64,000 nt of DNA from Planctomyces sp. SH-PL62 (GCF_001610895.1 NZ_CP011273.1:1302001-1366000); one strand, 5' to 3'. Shown: positions 17,673 to 27,294, numbered from the stretch's first letter. Numbers and translations: made by a program. Notes: generated by a model from the sequence alone, not told the origin.

Positions 17673-18154
17673 GCGTGTTGATCCTTGAGGCGAAGCTGGT
17701 CTCTCAGCCTCGCGGCTTCTTCGTAGTCTTCGCGGGCGACGGCCTGGCGGAGTTGGGAACGGAGTCGAAGGCGGAGCGAGGCCCCGGGGCGGAGCCGGGC
17801 CCGCTTGCCGACGTGCCGGGTGGCGCCGTGGAAGCGCTGGAGCATCGGCAGCAGGCCTTCCCGGAAGACCCGGTAGTCGTGGGGGCATCCCAGCCGCCCG
17901 CCGATGCGGAAGTCCATGTAGCGGAGCCGGCAGTCCGGGCACCGGGACTCGGCCAGCCCGCCGACGAGTTCGCCGACGTTCTTCTTGATGAGGCCGTGGA
18001 GGACCGCGTCGAGGCCGAGGTCCGGCGGGGCGTCGGGGAGCGTCAGGCCGGCCTCTCGGGCGCAGTCGACGCACAGATGACGCTCCCGACGCCGGCCGTC
18101 CACCACGTCGGTGAGGTGGACGACGGCTTCGTTCTGGCACGTTTGACAAATCAT
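17669..18154 (-). CDS. McsA-like zinc/UVR-motif protein (copy 1, adjacent to mcsB)
   Basis: 161 residues from ATG 18154, which places the first zinc motif at the N-terminus as in McsA. An upstream TTG would overlap the preceding stop, but adds 20 unconserved residues. Zinc-binding pairs are MICQTC, HLCVDCA and RCPDC. The fourth motif reads GCPHDY, so its second Cys is Asp. A C-terminal UVR motif (QLRQAVAREDYEEAARLRDQ) follows. McsA is the activator of McsB in Firmicutes, so this protein is the likely kinase partner. It is about 57 bp downstream of its paralogue and overlaps mcsB. Confidence 0.85.
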   Translation of the reverse strand: MICQTCQNEAVVHLTDVVDGRRRERHLCVDCAREAGLTLPDAPPDLGLDAVLHGLIKKNVGELVGGLAESRCPDCRLRYMDFRIGGRLGCPHDYRVFREGLLPMLQRFHGATRHVGKRARLRPGASLRLRLRSQLRQAVAREDYEEAARLRDQLRLKDQHA

Positions 18155-18210
18155 GACCGGGTCCGCCCCCAGGAATTCGATGTCGATCCGACCCGCGCCC
18201 GCCGGGCCGG

Positions 18211-18726
18211 TCAAACCTGGTCCCGCTCGATCTCCTGGATCTTGTCGCGGAGCTTGGCGGCGGCCTCATAGTCCTCGGCGGCGACCGCCCGCTTCAGCTC
18301 GTTGCGGAGCTGGATCAGGGTGGTCTGCTGCTGGGTGTTGCGGGGGGCCCGCTTGGGGACCTTCCCGGAATGTCGAGTCTCTCCGTGGATGCTCTCCAGG
18401 AGCGGCATCAGCTCGTCGCGGAACACTTCATAGTCGTACGGGCAGCCTAGGCGTCCCGAGTTGCGAAATTCCAGGAAGGTGATCTGGCAGACGGGGCAGA
18501 CCTGCTTGTCGGCGGCCGAGGGTTCGCGCATCGTCGGCGAGGCGGCCCCCAGCCCGGCCTGGGTCGCCAGCGTCTCGGCGAGCTTGCCCATGGTCGGAGC
18601 CTCCTCCGGGGGGGCCAGGTGTTGACGGGCGTGCTCGTCGCAGAAGTGGAATTCCTGATGCTTACCCTTCTCGATGACGTCCGTGATGTGGAAGGTCGCC
18701 GGCTTCGCACATTTCTGGCATTTCAT
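18211..18726 (-). CDS. McsA-like zinc/UVR-motif protein (copy 2, operon leader)
   Basis: 171 residues from ATG 18726, with GGAG about 9 bp upstream. It has the same layout as the next gene: MKCQKC, HFCDEHA and VCPVC zinc ligands, GCPYDY in place of the fourth CxxC, and a C-terminal UVR motif (ELKRAVAAEDYEAAAKLRDK). The middle region differs, with a longer Ala/Pro spacer. The second motif here is CDEH, not CVDC, so the ligand sets of the two copies differ. Tandem duplication of an McsA-like protein ahead of one McsB is the unusual point. It is the first gene behind the promoter at 18858-18885. Confidence 0.85.
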   Translation of the reverse strand: MKCQKCAKPATFHITDVIEKGKHQEFHFCDEHARQHLAPPEEAPTMGKLAETLATQAGLGAASPTMREPSAADKQVCPVCQITFLEFRNSGRLGCPYDYEVFRDELMPLLESIHGETRHSGKVPKRAPRNTQQQTTLIQLRNELKRAVAAEDYEAAAKLRDKIQEIERDQV

Positions 18727-18857
18727 GGGTGGTTTCTCCGCCGGCGCCTGCAAACGCCGGCGACGGGCCGTGGTCCGAGGGACCCCCGACGGGCGGGGCT
18801 CCAGCTTCGAGCGTGCAACGCCCTGGCGATCTCGTCTGCTGCGGTGCCGTAAATTTC

Positions 18858-18885
18858 ATTCTAATTGACCCCCAGAGGGTGTCAA
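18858..18885 (-). promoter_or_regulatory. Sigma-70-type promoter of the mcsA-mcsB-J operon
   Basis: On the minus strand, -35 TTGACA (18885-18880) and -10 TAGAAT (18863-18858) are separated by 16 bp. The predicted start is near 18850, giving a leader of about 125 nt before the first McsA-like gene. This is the best promoter match in the window after 30771-30799. Confidence 0.65.
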
Positions 18886-18994
18886 GAAACCCGAAGGCCG
18901 TCCGACCGCCGGCGCGGCCCGCGAACCTCCCGGTCGCGACGGCCGTCCGGCGTGGGAAGGCCCCCGGCGCGGCCCGCTTCCCGAGGCCCTCGAC

Positions 18995-19023
18995 TTGTCG
19001 CGCCCGGCCCGGGCTGCTAACGT
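18995..19023 (+). promoter_or_regulatory. Candidate trpE promoter
   Basis: TTGTCG (18995-19000) and TAACGT (19018-19023) with 17-bp spacing, about 50 bp before the trpE start. The match is moderate. The 348-bp spacer 18727-19074 thus carries two divergent promoters. I saw no trp-attenuator-like leader peptide in it. Confidence 0.4.
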
Positions 19024-19074
19024 ATTCACGGACACGCCTTACGGCCCCGGACACCGGATTCGCGACGACCCGAC

Positions 19075-20574
19075 ATGAGCATCCATCGCCCTTCGTTTGA
19101 GGATTTCGCGGCCCATGCCGGTTCGGCGGCCTGCATCCCGGTTTATCGCCAACTCGTCGGCGACAACCTGACGCCCGTCTCCGCCTTCAGCCGGATCGAG
19201 CGCTCCGCCCCCTCCTTCCTGTTCGAGAGCGTCGTCGGCGGCGAGAAGGTCGGACGCTACAGCTTCCTGGGCACCGAACCCTTTCTCCGCTTCGAGGCCC
19301 GAGGCAAGAGCGTCGTCGTCACCGAGCCCGGCCGGCCCGAGGCCGCGCGCCGAGTCGAGTGCGACGATCCGTTCGCCGAGCTGGAGCGGCTGACCGACAC
19401 CTACCGCGCGGCGCATCTGCCGGGGCTCCCCCGGTTCACCGGCGGCGCCGTTGGCTACGCCGCGTACGACGCCGTCCGCTACACCGAGCGGCTGCCGAAC
19501 GTCCCCGAAGACGATCGCGGCCTCCCCGACCTCTCGTTCGCCTTCTTCGACCGCATGGTCCTCTTCGACCACATCCGCAAGACGGTGCTCGTGGTCGCCC
19601 ACGCCCACGTCGAGCCCGGTTGCGACCTGAAGGCGGCCTACGACAAGGCCGCCTCGCGGGTCGACGAGCTGGTCGAACGCCTGGAGACCCCCGGGGCCGA
19701 CCTTCCGCTCCGCGACATCGACGCCGGCGGCCCCTGTCGTCTCCAGCCCCGATCCAACTTCGCCCGCGAGGCCTACGAGGACGTCGTCCGACGCTGCCAG
19801 GAGTACATCAAGGCCGGCGACATCTTCCAGGTCGTCCCGAGCCAGCGGTTCGAGCTGACGACCACCGCCGAGCCGTTCAACATCTACCGGGTGCTCCGGG
19901 TCGTGAACCCGAGCCCCTTCCTGTTCTACCTGACCTTCGACGATTTCCAGCTCATCGGCAGCTCGCCCGAAATCCTGGTCCGCGTCGAGGAGGGGATCGT
20001 GACCATCCGGCCCCTCGCCGGCACCCGCCGCCGCGGCAAGGACGACGCCGAGGACCAGGCGCTGGCCGAGGAGCTGCTGGCCGACCCCAAGGAACGCGCC
20101 GAGCACATCATGCTCGTCGACCTGGGCCGCAACGACGTCGGCCGCGTGGCCGAGTACGACAGCGTCACCCTCTCCGACGTCATGAAGGTCGAGCGCTACT
20201 CCCACGTCATGCACATCACCTCGAACGTGACGGGCAAGCTCAAGGAGGGCAAGACCGCGTTCGACGCCCTCCGCGCCGGGCTCCCCGCCGGGACCGTCTC
20301 CGGCGCCCCCAAGGTCCGGGCGATGGAGATCATCGACGAGATGGAGCCCACCAAACGCGGGCCCTACGCCGGCGCCGTGGGCTACATCGACTTCACCGGC
20401 AACATGGATACCTGCATCGCCCTGCGGACCCTGGTCCTCCAGGGGGACAAGGCCTACGTCCAGGCCGGCGGCGGCGTCGTCTACGACAGCGTCCCCTCGG
20501 ACGAGTACGACGAGACCGTCAACAAGGCCCGGGGCCTGCTGAAGGCCATCGAGATTGCCGAAACCCAGCTCTGA
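19075..20574 (+). CDS. trpE: Anthranilate synthase component I
   Basis: 499 residues, full length. It converts chorismate to anthranilate with the glutaminase subunit TrpG, the first step of tryptophan synthesis. The N-terminal domain carries the feedback-site element SAPSFLFES (the LLES-like motif). The chorismate-binding domain contains [68 protein letters not shown] and [10 protein letters not shown]. It stands alone: no trpG or trpD is next to it. The downstream neighbour is convergent, 30 bp away, with a GAGCCGC/GCGGCTC hairpin at 20573-20605 in between. Confidence 0.96.
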   Translation: MSIHRPSFEDFAAHAGSAACIPVYRQLVGDNLTPVSAFSRIERSAPSFLFESVVGGEKVGRYSFLGTEPFLRFEARGKSVVVTEPGRPEAARRVECDDPFAELERLTDTYRAAHLPGLPRFTGGAVGYAAYDAVRYTERLPNVPEDDRGLPDLSFAFFDRMVLFDHIRKTVLVVAHAHVEPGCDLKAAYDKAASRVDELVERLETPGADLPLRDIDAGGPCRLQPRSNFAREAYEDVVRRCQEYIKAGDIFQVVPSQRFELTTTAEPFNIYRVLRVVNPSPFLFYLTFDDFQLIGSSPEILVRVEEGIVTIRPLAGTRRRGKDDAEDQALAEELLADPKERAEHIMLVDLGRNDVGRVAEYDSVTLSDVMKVERYSHVMHITSNVTGKLKEGKTAFDALRAGLPAGTVSGAPKVRAMEIIDEMEPTKRGPYAGAVGYIDFTGNMDTCIALRTLVLQGDKAYVQAGGGVVYDSVPSDEYDETVNKARGLLKAIEIAETQL

Positions 20575-20603
20575 GCCGCCGGCTCGGGATCCCGAAACGC
20601 GGC

Positions 20604-21038
20604 TCAATCTCGCGACGGTTCGACGGCGGTCGCGGCTCGTCTCAGGGCGTGGGCCAGTCGGACCCGGCCCGTATCCCGCGCCTGCCGGAGACGGCCGAGG
20701 AGGATCTCCTGCTCCTCGCGGGCGCGGTTCGCGGCGGGCGGGACGTCCTGCGAAGCATCGGTCGATGGCGACCGAAACGCCGCGGTCGCGGCCGCGGCGG
20801 CGTGCACCAATCGGTCCGGGAGCTTGCGGAGGTCCTCGAGGCGGATCGCCCCGGTCGAGAAGCCCCAGGCGAGCGCCGCGCAAACGCCCGCGCTGAAGAG
20901 CAGGGGAGCCCAGGCCGGCGAGCCGAAAACGAGGGCCGCGAGGCTGAATGTGGCGAGGGCTCCGGACGCGATCGCGCAGGCCGAAGACGCCGACGCGGCG
21001 TAGGCGCAGGGGCGGGGGGTCGTCGTGGACGTGGTCAT
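20604..21038 (-). CDS. Small membrane protein, function unknown
   Basis: 144 residues from an ATG with GGGAGCG at good distance. Two hydrophobic segments (residues about 20-38 and 43-60) are followed by a charged, probably cytoplasmic tail of 80 residues with EEQEILLGRLRQARDTGRV, which may form a helix. I do not recognise a family. Codon use matches the neighbours, with the third position strongly G/C. It is convergent with trpE. Confidence 0.55.
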   Translation of the reverse strand: MTTSTTTPRPCAYAASASSACAIASGALATFSLAALVFGSPAWAPLLFSAGVCAALAWGFSTGAIRLEDLRKLPDRLVHAAAAATAAFRSPSTDASQDVPPAANRAREEQEILLGRLRQARDTGRVRLAHALRRAATAVEPSRD

Positions 21039-21191
21039 GGGTCGCTCCCGGTTCGATCGACGTGCCCCCGTCCGATGCGAGGGCTATCGGTTATTCGGTC
21101 CGGGCGGCCGAATCTTCGGACACGCCGTCGAGGTTCTCGCGACAACCGGCCCCTGCGGCTCCCAGTGCGGTCGACGTCGGTCATCCCACTT

Positions 21192-21803
21192 TCAGCAGGC
21201 CGCCCGCTCTCGCCTTCGGCCGCGGAGGACGGCCCCGAGACCGACGCTCCCGGCGCTGGCGGCCATGATCACGGACGACGGCTCGGGCACGGGCTGGAAG
21301 AACCCGCGGATCTCGCCGCCGGGCCTGAAGGTCGAGTGGATGTTGAGATAAGCCTTGCCCTCGGCCAGGGCCTGGGCCAGCGCGGCTTCGGCCCCGAGCG
21401 CCGTGCCGCCGTTGGCCGCGAGGTAGGGCGCATTCCAGGTGGAGTCGAGCGCGGTGTTGAACGTTCGGTCGTACGACCCGCTCGTGACGCCGAGGGGGAA
21501 GCCGACGAAAGTCGGCGTCTGGGTCGCGACGCCGGCCGTGCCGGAGAAGGGGGCGGCCGTCGGAGCGTGGATGTGCGCGGCCGTGGTCGTCCCCAGGAGG
21601 CCGCTGAATTGAAACCGAATGTGGAGCGTATGAGCCGTCGTGTCGAGATCGAGCCAGGCGAAACCGGTGCCGGGAGAGGCGTTGGGCGGTTCCTCCCTCG
21701 CCCCGTCCAGGCTCGTGAGGTAGATGGTGCCGGCTTCCGCCGTCGGTGCGGCCAGAGAGGCGGTCGCCATTGCGAGCACGCACAGTTTCAACACGATCCT
21801 CAT
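21192..21803 (-). CDS. CHRD-domain protein with PEP-CTERM sorting signal
   Basis: 203 residues, start ATG 21803 with AAGGA upstream. A clear signal peptide (LKLCVLAMATASLAAPTAEAG) is followed by a CHRD domain, seen in HIRFQFSGLLG, TTAAHIHAP and YLNIHSTFRPGGEIRGFF. The C-terminus has the tripartite sorting signal: PEPSS, a hydrophobic stretch and RGRRRER. It would be exported and then anchored or processed by an exosortase-type system. CHRD domains derive from chordin, and their bacterial role is unclear. It is encoded alone, with 153 bp before the convergent neighbour and 165 bp upstream. Confidence 0.85.
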   Translation of the reverse strand: MRIVLKLCVLAMATASLAAPTAEAGTIYLTSLDGAREEPPNASPGTGFAWLDLDTTAHTLHIRFQFSGLLGTTTAAHIHAPTAAPFSGTAGVATQTPTFVGFPLGVTSGSYDRTFNTALDSTWNAPYLAANGGTALGAEAALAQALAEGKAYLNIHSTFRPGGEIRGFFQPVPEPSSVIMAASAGSVGLGAVLRGRRRERAAC

Positions 21804-21968
21804 GGGCGTCCTTTCGGGTGATGTAGGTCTCGATATGTTCGATAAAAGGATTTCATAACGAAACCACGGACGCCTTTAGAACCGATAGGCGGGGGCGACG
21901 CCACCAGAAAAATCGAAAGCGTTGAATTTCGTGCGCCTTGCGCGCCTCGACCCCATGGGGCGACGAAT

Positions 21969-23273
21969 TCAGGCATCAACCTCCGGCGAGTCTCCTGGCC
22001 GATTCGCGGCCAGGAGCGACGGACGCTCCCCGGACCCGGCCGGATCTTCGAGGGCCCTCGTCGGGGCCCCAAGGTGGTCGCCGGTCCGGCGTGACCGCCC
22101 GTACCAGAAGATCGGGAAGCAGGCCAGGTAGACGACCGAGCCGCAGATCCAGACGAGGCCCGGGAACGTGTCGCGAGAAGAATCGTAGAGGGTCGTGACG
22201 AGGACCGGCCCGGCGATCGTGGCCAGGCTCATGAGCGCGACCAGGGTCCCCTGGAGTTCGCCTTGCTGATCCTCCCCGACTTCCTTGGAGAGCAACGCCT
22301 GGAGGGCGGGCATGGCGATGCCGCCGACGGCCAGGAGGATGCAGATCGCGAACGGCATCCAGCCCCGAGTCGCGAAGCCCATCATCAGGAATCCGGCGTT
22401 GTCGGCGAGGAGCGCCACCAGCAGCGCCCCGCGCTCGCCCCAGAGCGCGGAGAGTCTCCCGGTGAGGAACGCCTGCGCGGCCGCGAACAGGATCCCGAAG
22501 AAGGCGAAACTGAGCCCGACCGTGCGCGTGTCCCAGCCGAATCGATCCTCGCCGTAGATCACCCAGATCGTCGACGGCACCTGGGCGACGCAGCAGATGA
22601 TCGTGTACACCAGCACGAACGGGAGGACGCCGCGCAGGCCGAAGACCCAGCGCAGCGAGCGGAACGGGTTCAGGTGCGGCAGCGTGAACGACTTCCGCTC
22701 GGCCAGGTGCGATTCGGGCAGGACGAAGTAGCCCAGCAGGAAATTCAGGCCGTTGAACAGGGCCGCCGCCAGGAAGGGATACCGGGAGGAGTACGCCCCG
22801 ACCAGGCCGCCGAGCATTGGGCCGACGACGAAACCCACGCCGAAGCTGGCGTTCAGCAAGCCGTAGCGTCCGGCCCGATCCTCCTCGGTCGAGATGTCGG
22901 CCAGATACGCGGTGGCGACGGCCATGTTCGCCCCGGTGATCCCGGCGATCACGCGGCCGACGTAGAGCAGCCCGAGCGTCGGGGCGACGGCCATGAGCGT
23001 GTAGTCGACCGCCGCCCCGGCGAGCGAGACCAGGAGCACCGGCCGCCTCCCGAACCGATCGCTGAGCGCCCCCAGGATCGGCGAGAAGACGAACTGCATC
23101 AGCGCGTAGACGGATAGGAAATAGCCGAAGTGTCCGGCGACGTTCGGCTGGTGCGAAACCTCGCGCAGCAGTTTGGGGAGGACCGGGAGGACCAGGCCCA
23201 TCCCCACCGCGTCGAGCATCACCGTGACGAGGATGACCAGAAGCGGGCGATTCAACGAGCCTTTTGCGATCAA
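21969..23273 (-). CDS. MFS transporter, TetA-like drug exporter family
   Basis: 434 residues with about 12 transmembrane segments. It starts with VILVTVMLDAVGMGLVLPVLP, the D-motif typical of 12-TM drug:proton antiporters, and the loop 2-3 motif A is GALSDRFGRRPVLL. Later segments include YVGRVIAGITGAN (motif C-like) and SFGVGFVVGPMLGG. The closest group by these features is the TetA/TCR branch, although drug specificity cannot be inferred. The start is TTG 23273 with only a weak ribosome site. The C-terminal 35 residues are hydrophilic. Confidence 0.85.
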   Translation of the reverse strand: MIAKGSLNRPLLVILVTVMLDAVGMGLVLPVLPKLLREVSHQPNVAGHFGYFLSVYALMQFVFSPILGALSDRFGRRPVLLVSLAGAAVDYTLMAVAPTLGLLYVGRVIAGITGANMAVATAYLADISTEEDRAGRYGLLNASFGVGFVVGPMLGGLVGAYSSRYPFLAAALFNGLNFLLGYFVLPESHLAERKSFTLPHLNPFRSLRWVFGLRGVLPFVLVYTIICCVAQVPSTIWVIYGEDRFGWDTRTVGLSFAFFGILFAAAQAFLTGRLSALWGERGALLVALLADNAGFLMMGFATRGWMPFAICILLAVGGIAMPALQALLSKEVGEDQQGELQGTLVALMSLATIAGPVLVTTLYDSSRDTFPGLVWICGSVVYLACFPIFWYGRSRRTGDHLGAPTRALEDPAGSGERPSLLAANRPGDSPEVDA

Positions 23274-23403
23274 GCGTTCGTCTCAGAAGGGAACCGCCTC
23301 GCCGCCGAGGCGCGGGATGGTCTGCACGGCTCCGCATGGACAGTCGGAGGCGGGTCGAGGTTCGCGACAAGGGGGACGGTCGAGGCGGCTCGGGGCTGAA
23401 GGC

Positions 23404-26151
23404 TCAGCCCCAGGTCCATGAGCAGCGATGCTCGCCGGCCTCCAGGGGGAGCGTCCACCTGAGACGGCCGGATTTGATGTCGAACTCCGGGGGGGCCGAC
23501 GGCGGCGTGGCTTGCCACGGACCGAGATCCGTCAGTCCGGGGCACGTCACGGCCAGATCGAGCGTGATCGGCACGTCGAGCTGGCCCTCGAAGGTGAGCC
23601 GATGCACGGCGCCCCCGAGCGGGCGTTCCAGGCGATAGGTGACGTCGCCGCAGGCGAACTGGCGCGAGACTCCCGTCTGGGGCCACGATCCGGCCAGGAT
23701 CGGTCGGACCTGGAGCCGCCGCTCGACGGCGTCGTATTCGAGCCCCGCCAGGTCGAGCATCGTCTCGATCATCATGGCGTGGAGCCCCCAGGCGATCCCC
23801 CCCGGAGTCGTGGCGATCCGGGCCGATTCCTGCCCTCGGGCGCCGGGGCGGAGGAGCAGGCCCAGGGGGCCGAGGCGACCTACGAGGGCGTCGATCATGG
23901 AGACCGCCCGCGTCCAGTGGCGACCCTGCCCCGAGGCCCTTCCCAGTTCCAGCAGGTAGCGGATCATCCAGAAGGTCGCCAGGCTGGAGACCTCCGGATG
24001 CTCGCCGACGTGCCCCGTCCGGGACCGGGGGACCGGCGGATAGGCCATCCGGGCGAGGACGTTGGGGTCGCCGCTCAGGGGCGTGTTGGCTCTGAGGATC
24101 GTCTCGGCCGTCTTGAGTAGGTGCGGGTTGGTGGCGGGGAGCAATCCGAAGGGGCAGGCCAGGGCCAGGGCGTTGACGTCGATCGTGGCCGAGCGGTCGG
24201 CCACGAAGGCGGGGTCCCGGGTCCAGAGACCCCGGAGCATCGAGATCCGGCGCCCGCTCAGGAACCGTCCGGTCTCGGTGTCGATCAGGCCGGGGAGCCC
24301 CTCGCGCTCGGTGGCGACCTCCTTCATGATCCCTTCGTGCCAGATCCGGTGGGCCAGCGCGTTCCAGCGCACGGCCGAATCGTCCTGGTTCACGCGACGG
24401 GCCAGCCGGGCCGCCGCGTGGAGGCCGGCGACGACCGTCGCGTTCGAGTACAGGAACCGCCCGTAAAGCTGGTCTCCCATGCCCGCGGAACTGACGAGAT
24501 GCAGATCCTCGTCGAAGGAAAGTCCGGGATGGCCCCCGGAGTCGCCGCCGCAGACCCTGGCCGCCTGTTCGACCATCGGCCAGACGCCGGCGACGAAATC
24601 CAGGTCGCCGGTGGCCAGGTAGTACCGCTCCAGGCTCCAGGGGATCATCGCCGTCTGGTCGACCGCCGGGGTCTCCCATTCGGGGACGCCGTCGATCGAG
24701 TACTTCTGGAACCAGTACAGGAACGGGCTGTTCTTGGCCCGCGTGCGATCAAGCCAGGCCAGGGCGCCACGGAGGATCTCCGGTTGGCCCAGTCGGGCCA
24801 GCGCGCCGCCGACCCAGAGGGCGTCGCGCGGCCAGCAATAGGCGGAAAGGCCCCGGTCCAGCCCGGCGGCCACCGCGCCGGTGTCCAGGTCCGCGTGCAG
24901 CGCCGCCGCGAGCGCCGATCGCCGCAGGCTTACGGCGTACGCGGCGCGGGGAAGGTGCAGGGTCGGGATCGGCTCGACGAACTCGTCCCACTCCTGGGCC
25001 GTGCTCTGCTCGACCGCATCGAGGTCGGTCGAACGGAACCAGTTCAGGGCCGGGCGCAGCCAGTGCAGGAAGGTCCCCTGGTCGCCCCGCCAGCCGGTGA
25101 ACGCGCCGCTGACCAGCAGGTCGATCGTCACCGATTCACCTGGCGCGAGGTCGATCCAGCGATAGAGAATGGCCTCGTTGGGGCCGGTGGGCTCGCAGTC
25201 CACGTCCCCCCTCGGGTCGAGCGCCAGCGCGAACTCGATCGTCGAGTCGCGGGCCAGCTTGCGATTCGAGTGGCCGTGGCCCCGGTTGATGGCGAGCAGG
25301 GTGCGGTCCTGGTCGTGCCAGCTGAGCCCGGTGTCTCCCACGCCGCCGTTGATCTCCGCCTGGACGTAGACGCCGAAGATCGCCTGCCTCGGCACGTCCC
25401 CCTCGTTCTTGAGCCGGAATCGCTTGATGTACTGCCCGGCCGACGGCTCCATCCCCGCGTTTCGCGGCAGGCTCTCTCCCATCGCCACGAAATCGGTGAT
25501 CAGGACCCGGATCGGCCCGTTTCGCCAGGAGAGGTCGGTCGTCAGCAGGTTGGTGGCGCCCGAGTAATTCTGGAAGGCGTCCCAGGCCGACCGTTCCGTG
25601 AACCAGTCGAGGCGACGGCCGACCGCCAGCCCGCCCACGATCGCCCGGAAGTGCGACCGGCTCTGGGGAAGGTCCCCCTCCTTCGGCCTGACGTTCGAGT
25701 GCAGCCCGACGGTCGGGAAATAGATGTCGTAGGTCGAACCACGGGCATCCACCCGTACCGCCATGCGCCGGTTCCCTACCAGGCCCTCCGGCGCGGGCGA
25801 GAGCAGGTCGGCGACTTCCGTCCGATCGGGAAGATTGGGCCGGACGATGGAATCTTGATAAACGCTGTAGGCCGTCTCCGCCCCGGGACGCTCGGCGACG
25901 GAACGATAGTGGAGGCGGACCCCGACGGCCTGCGGCGGGATCGGCGCATGCCAGTAGCTGTTCCCGCCCTTGTTCTCGATCCAGAACGTCGGGGCCAGGC
26001 CCAGGTAGAGGTCGTCGGCGTAGATCTCCAGCCAGACGCGCTGATCATCCTCGATCGGATGCGTTCCGATCACTGCCGCCGACCACATGCCCGCACGGAT
26101 CGGACCCGCGTTGCGTCCCTTCGCCGCCGATTCGATCCACGTCGCGACCAT
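23404..26151 (-). CDS. GH15-like glycosidase (glucoamylase/glycogen-debranching type)
   Basis: 915 residues with no signal peptide. The N-terminal 400 residues are beta-rich, as in the super-beta-sandwich of GH15. The catalytic (alpha/alpha)6 region runs from about 410 to 830, with YCWPRDALWVGGALARLG (the conserved WPRDxxW), FLYWFQKYSIDGVPEWETPAVDQTA, and TIDVNALALACPFGLLPA. C-terminal residues 840-915 form a further beta domain. The family cleaves alpha-glucosidic bonds, and glycogen or a related glucan is the likely intracellular substrate. A phosphorylase or trehalase activity cannot be excluded. It is divergent from the isomerase-fold gene. Confidence 0.75.
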   Translation of the reverse strand: MVATWIESAAKGRNAGPIRAGMWSAAVIGTHPIEDDQRVWLEIYADDLYLGLAPTFWIENKGGNSYWHAPIPPQAVGVRLHYRSVAERPGAETAYSVYQDSIVRPNLPDRTEVADLLSPAPEGLVGNRRMAVRVDARGSTYDIYFPTVGLHSNVRPKEGDLPQSRSHFRAIVGGLAVGRRLDWFTERSAWDAFQNYSGATNLLTTDLSWRNGPIRVLITDFVAMGESLPRNAGMEPSAGQYIKRFRLKNEGDVPRQAIFGVYVQAEINGGVGDTGLSWHDQDRTLLAINRGHGHSNRKLARDSTIEFALALDPRGDVDCEPTGPNEAILYRWIDLAPGESVTIDLLVSGAFTGWRGDQGTFLHWLRPALNWFRSTDLDAVEQSTAQEWDEFVEPIPTLHLPRAAYAVSLRRSALAAALHADLDTGAVAAGLDRGLSAYCWPRDALWVGGALARLGQPEILRGALAWLDRTRAKNSPFLYWFQKYSIDGVPEWETPAVDQTAMIPWSLERYYLATGDLDFVAGVWPMVEQAARVCGGDSGGHPGLSFDEDLHLVSSAGMGDQLYGRFLYSNATVVAGLHAAARLARRVNQDDSAVRWNALAHRIWHEGIMKEVATEREGLPGLIDTETGRFLSGRRISMLRGLWTRDPAFVADRSATIDVNALALACPFGLLPATNPHLLKTAETILRANTPLSGDPNVLARMAYPPVPRSRTGHVGEHPEVSSLATFWMIRYLLELGRASGQGRHWTRAVSMIDALVGRLGPLGLLLRPGARGQESARIATTPGGIAWGLHAMMIETMLDLAGLEYDAVERRLQVRPILAGSWPQTGVSRQFACGDVTYRLERPLGGAVHRLTFEGQLDVPITLDLAVTCPGLTDLGPWQATPPSAPPEFDIKSGRLRWTLPLEAGEHRCSWTWG

Positions 26152-26376
26152 GACCGGGTTGCCTCATCTCGCCAGTGGGCGCATCTTGCAGGCGTGATTA
26201 GGATAAGAGCGCAGCGGAAGGGAATTGGTCCACCGGCTCAGCCGTGCGGCGTCCCGCAGGCCCTAAGATTCTCCGACTTTCCGAAGCTCGCGCCAAGGGG
26301 ATGCCGGAGCGGCGGGATCGCATCCGGCCCGACAGGCCCGACGCGATCGCTTTTTCCGAAGGATCGGCCGCAAGTG

Positions 26377-27294
26377 ATGGGAGGGGTCGCCTTGTATGCT
26401 TGCTGGAATGCGAGGGCGGTGGGCCTGGTGATGACGGCCGAGGCGTCCATCGCGACGGCCGCTGCAACCGGTTTCCAGGGGGTCGACCTTCTGGTCCGCG
26501 ACGTGATCGACGCCGGGAGGGATCCGGGCGAGCTGAAGCGACGGATGGACGACCTCGGGCTGCGAGGGGGCGGGTGGACGCTGCCGATGAACTGGAAGAA
26601 CGACGAGGCGTCGTTCGAGTCCGATCTGGCGCGACTGCCCCGATGCGCAGAGGTTGCGGCGCAGTTAGGGCTGTTCCGAACGGGAACCTGGGTGCGCTTC
26701 GAATCCGAGCCGGTCGCCCCCGAGACCCTGGGCTCCCGCGAGGCTCGCGATCGAGTCGTCGCAGAGACGACGGCGTGGCAGGTGGAGCGCCTCGGCCGGA
26801 TCGCGCGGATCCTCGGCGAGCACGGCGGCCGGCTCGGCCTTGAAGTGATCGGCTCGCGCTCGGAGCGGACGGGGGAGGGGGTCCCGCTCGTCTCGACGTA
26901 CCGCGATCTCTTGCGCCGATATGCAGACCTCGGGCGTGCCTACTCGAACGTGGGCGTGCTCGCGGACGCCTACCATCTCTACGCGGCCGGCGAGGAGGCG
27001 GAGGCCGCGCTGGCCTGGGGCGTCGAGGCTGTCGGCTGGGTGCATCTGGCCGATCCGGCGAATCCGGATCGCACGACGATGCGCGACGTGGAACGTCTAC
27101 TACCCGGCGAATCGGGCGGGGAATTGTGTCGTAAACTGCTGACGCGGCTGGCGGAGGGGGGCTACGACGGCCCGGTCACGGCGGAACCGTTGGCGCAGAG
27201 TCGCTCTTTCCGATCAGATGACGCGCAGGAGCGAGCGCGATTGACGCGCGAGGCGCTGCGTCGTGTCTGGCCGGCATCGGGAGCCTCAAGCTGA
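26377..27294 (+). CDS. Sugar phosphate isomerase/epimerase (xylose-isomerase-like TIM barrel)
   Basis: 305 residues from ATG 26377. The barrel begins with VALYACWNARAV and GFQGVDLLVRDV, as in AP-endonuclease-2-like proteins. Metal-binding residues are expected in GRLGLEVIG (Glu), GVLADAYHLY (Asp and His), GWVHLADPAN (His) and DGPVTAEPL (Glu), all visible in order. These use a divalent metal to isomerise or epimerise sugars. The substrate is unknown. The position opposite the GH15-like gene suggests carbohydrate metabolism. A GCCGGGG/CCCCGGC hairpin follows the stop at 27320-27336. Confidence 0.8.
   Translation: MGGVALYACWNARAVGLVMTAEASIATAAATGFQGVDLLVRDVIDAGRDPGELKRRMDDLGLRGGGWTLPMNWKNDEASFESDLARLPRCAEVAAQLGLFRTGTWVRFESEPVAPETLGSREARDRVVAETTAWQVERLGRIARILGEHGGRLGLEVIGSRSERTGEGVPLVSTYRDLLRRYADLGRAYSNVGVLADAYHLYAAGEEAEAALAWGVEAVGWVHLADPANPDRTTMRDVERLLPGESGGELCRKLLTRLAEGGYDGPVTAEPLAQSRSFRSDDAQERARLTREALRRVWPASGASS

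Noticed and set aside
24121-26360. Plus-strand frame running through the GH15-like gene into the isomerase gene
   Set aside because: The first 750 codons are antisense to the GH15-like gene. Only the last 305 codons, after ATG 26377, show a fold and motifs.
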